From Anaeroglomus sp964550565 (GTDB lineage Bacteria; Planctomycetota; Phycisphaerae; Sedimentisphaerales; Anaerohalosphaeraceae): a stretch of 14,703 nt of DNA. Location of the stretch: assembly GCA_964550565.1 (NCBI GenBank), contig CAZKAI010000099.1, positions 1-14,703 of the forward strand. Direction: 5' to 3'. This document shows positions 12,560 through 14,703 of the stretch, piece by piece (within the stretch, counting starts at the first letter, position 1; each line of letters begins with the position of its first letter). Made by a program: the position numbers and the translations under genes. The notes under the pieces are model-generated. The model was not told the DNA's origin. It did not search any database and saw nothing but the letters and a program-made list of their open reading frames with translations.

Positions 12560-14703
12560 GCAACGGCGTATCGGATCAGTTCTATTGCTGACTTGCAGGA
12601 GTTGATGGCGACACCCGCGGATTGGGCGGGCACGTGTTTTGTGCTGACTGCAGATTTGGATTTGTCGGGCATGACGTTTAGCCGTGCGTTGATTGCGCCC
12701 GATAGCGATGTGACGGATGGCTATCAGGGGCAGCCCTTTACAGGGGTCTTTGACGGGGCCGGACATAGTATTGATCATTTGACCATTGTCTCAGACGACG
12801 GCTTTATTGGATTATTTGGACAGGTCTCCTCCGGCGGGCAGATTAAGAATCTGCGTCTGGATAATGTTACTGTTCATGGAGGGTATTATGTCGGCGGTGT
12901 AGCTGCACATCATTATGACGGCACCATCCAGTCCTGTTCCGTGACAGGTTCTGTCAGCGGAATGGGCTTTATCGGCGGACTGGTCGGATTGAGTTTTTTC
13001 GGTACCATCCATTCCTCTTATGCAGTGTGTTCTGTAAGTGGATTAAGTTCTCATGTCGGCGGGCTGGTTGGATATAATTATGATGGCACGGTGCAATTCT
13101 GCTATGCTGCCGGCGATACCTACGGAAACGGTACTTTTGTCGGCGGGCTGGCAGGCGAAAATGACAGCGTAATTACCTGCTGCTATGCGACAGGGCCTGT
13201 GGCCGGGAATTATTATTATGTCGGCGGATTGGTGGGCCAAAACTGGGGAACGATTGATTCCTGCTACGCAACGGGTTTTGTGAGCGGCATGGGTTATCTT
13301 GGCGGGCTGGTAGGAGGAATCAATTATGGCGTCAATTCTACAACCATCTCTTGTTTCTGGGATGAGCAAACCAGCGGAACAAGTGACGGGGTCGGCGACA
13401 CCGCTCCGGATCCTGCGGGTGTTTTTGGCAAGACGACGGTTCAGATGAAAACGCTTGCCACATTTATCAATGCCGGGTGGGATTTTACCGCTGCCGACGG
13501 CGATGCGGCGGACTGGCTGATGACCGCGGGCAGTTATCCAAGACTTGCGTGGGAAAAATTTATCACATTTGCTCCAGATGGCGGCAGGTATCCGGCCAGG
13601 CAGGCAGTGACAGTGACCTGTTCGGTGCCGGGGGCGGTCATCCACTATACCACCAATGGGGCGGTTCCCACGGAAAATGACCCTGTGATTGCATCCGGGA
13701 CAAGTATTCTGATCAGCAAATCGCTGACCTTGCGAGCAGCGGTCTGGGTGGATGGGGCGTTGGTCTGTTCGCAGTCGGCTGATTATGTGATTGACCGGAT
13801 TTGTCCGCGGGGCGACCTCAACGGCGACTGCAAAGTGGATTTGCAGGATTTGGCGTTACTGTCACAGTGGTGGCTGGAAGTCTGTAATGTCACCAATCAA
13901 TGGTGCGGCGGGGTGGATCTCGATGCCTCGGGATTGATTGATATGGGCGAGCTGGAGGATGTTGCGACGGATAACCTCAGCGAAGAAGAAGTTGCCGGCC
14001 ATATTAAAGAGTTTACCATTATTGCTCAGCGGGATTACGGCGATTCTCATATTCAGCACTATTACGGCAAGGGCATGACGCATGATATTTTCATTCAGAT
14101 TAGTACCGATGCGACGGTGACGGCGGTTGAATTCACCACGCCGGCGGGCAATACATACAGCATCCCGGCGACCAGTTATACATGGAGAGAATCGCATCCG
14201 GATGGATTGTTTTCCTATGGGAAAAACACCATTACACCGGATTGGCTGTTGTGGGAATACGAGTACAAATTTTTCAATGAAAGCTCACTGTCGGCTTATG
14301 GGGACGGGCTTTATACTTTTACAGTTCATTATATTGATGGCGGGATGCAGCAGACTACGGTCTGGTTTGGTATTCCTGATACGATGGATACTATCATGAC
14401 GCCGACGCAGATTCCGACGTTTACCAGCTTTGATAACGGCGACACGGTCAATTCGCCGGTGACATTTACCTGGCAGGCCTGTACCGACCCGGCGATTCAA
14501 TCGATTGGGATGGGAATTGTGTATGTCGATTATTGGGGATTTGAGGACAAAATCCCAACCGGACTTGTCTCCCCCATAACCTTGTCGGCGGGCGAACACG
14601 ACGTCTGGCTGTTGTTTGATTCCTATTATGGTTATGCAAATGAGGACGGCATTGAAGTCGGCGTCTGCAAACAGAACCAGAGCCATTATGTGATCACGGT
14701 CAA
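12560..14703 (+). CDS. Secreted GLUG-repeat, chitobiase-C-like, dockerin surface protein (both ends missing)
   Basis: A frame beginning GCA ACG GCG at 12560 stays open for 714 codons to the window edge, so the gene lacks its 5' end (gap) and 3' end (window). Visible order: a GLUG lead-in with SIADLQELM, FVLTADLDLSG, GVFDGAGHSIDHL and GLFG (12575-12880); six GLUG repeats (12887-13366); a linker with FWDEQTSG; a chitobiase-C/Fn3-like domain with VIHYTTNGAVP (13558-13795); then a type-I-like dockerin. Dockerin EF-half 1 is GDLNGDCKVDLQDLALL (from 13811) and half 2 is VDLDASGLIDMGELEDV (from 13913). About 250 residues of beta-rich sequence follow that I cannot assign. GLUG arrays occur in secreted bacterial proteins, including adhesins and peptidases. 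Planctomycete dockerins usually occur without a recognised cellulosome, so the partner is unknown. A role in adhesion or polysaccharide binding is inferred. Confidence 0.85.
12887..13366 (+). repeat. Six tandem GLUG-type repeats of about 27 residues
   Basis: Each unit follows the pattern F/Y-V-G-G-L-V-G-x-N...G-T-I..C-Y-A-T-G. The first (YVGGVAAHHYDGTIQSCSV) and last (LGGLVGGINYGVNSTTISCF) are the most diverged. The Cys before Tyr is conserved in several units. Confidence 0.85.

Overview
The window looks like part of a metagenome-assembled or draft genome of an anaerobic or marine planctomycete, most likely class Phycisphaerae (Sedimentisphaera/Anaerohalosphaera-like). I infer this from protein style, not from a database search. 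The signs are a very large secreted CotH protein with lamin-tail and LamG modules, planctomycete-type dockerin repeats, a GLUG-repeat/dockerin surface protein, a lipoprotein GH43 glycosidase, and a membrane coiled-coil protein with a BRCT-like tail. Two runs of exactly 100 N (3771-3870 and 12460-12559) are scaffold-gap placeholders. Each one damages a gene.

Layout. 1-1629 is the 3' part of pheT, followed by a clear intrinsic terminator. 1748-2007 is a free-standing non-coding RNA gene with its own -35/-10 promoter and terminator. Its fold (closing stem, large central bubble, long apical rod) and its position just after pheT point to 6S RNA. 2150-3166 encodes a GH43 lipoprotein with its own promoter. 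3352-9062 encodes an approximately 1,970-residue secreted multidomain CotH-kinase protein, broken only by the first N gap. 9106-10711 on the minus strand is a tight three-gene operon, transcribed as DUF2905 membrane protein, then RsuA/RluB-type rRNA pseudouridine synthase, then DJ-1/PfpI protein. 10712-11015 is a divergent promoter region. 11016-12455 encodes a one-TM coiled-coil protein. After the second N gap, 12560-14703 is open in one frame to the window edge and encodes a GLUG/chitobiase-C-like/dockerin surface protein lacking both ends.

Functional reading. The conserved housekeeping genes (pheT, 6S RNA, pseudouridine synthase) alternate with an accessory extracellular repertoire: the GH43 lipoprotein, the CotH/LamG/LTD giant and the GLUG/dockerin protein. 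That repertoire fits a polysaccharide-degrading, surface-attached lifestyle. No tRNA, rRNA, transposon or CRISPR array was seen.

The most interesting points are the 6S-like RNA, the modular organisation of the CotH giant (a nested domain, a dockerin pair split by LamG, and an internal LamG duplicate that predicts the true gap size), and the BRCT-like domain on a membrane-anchored coiled-coil protein.
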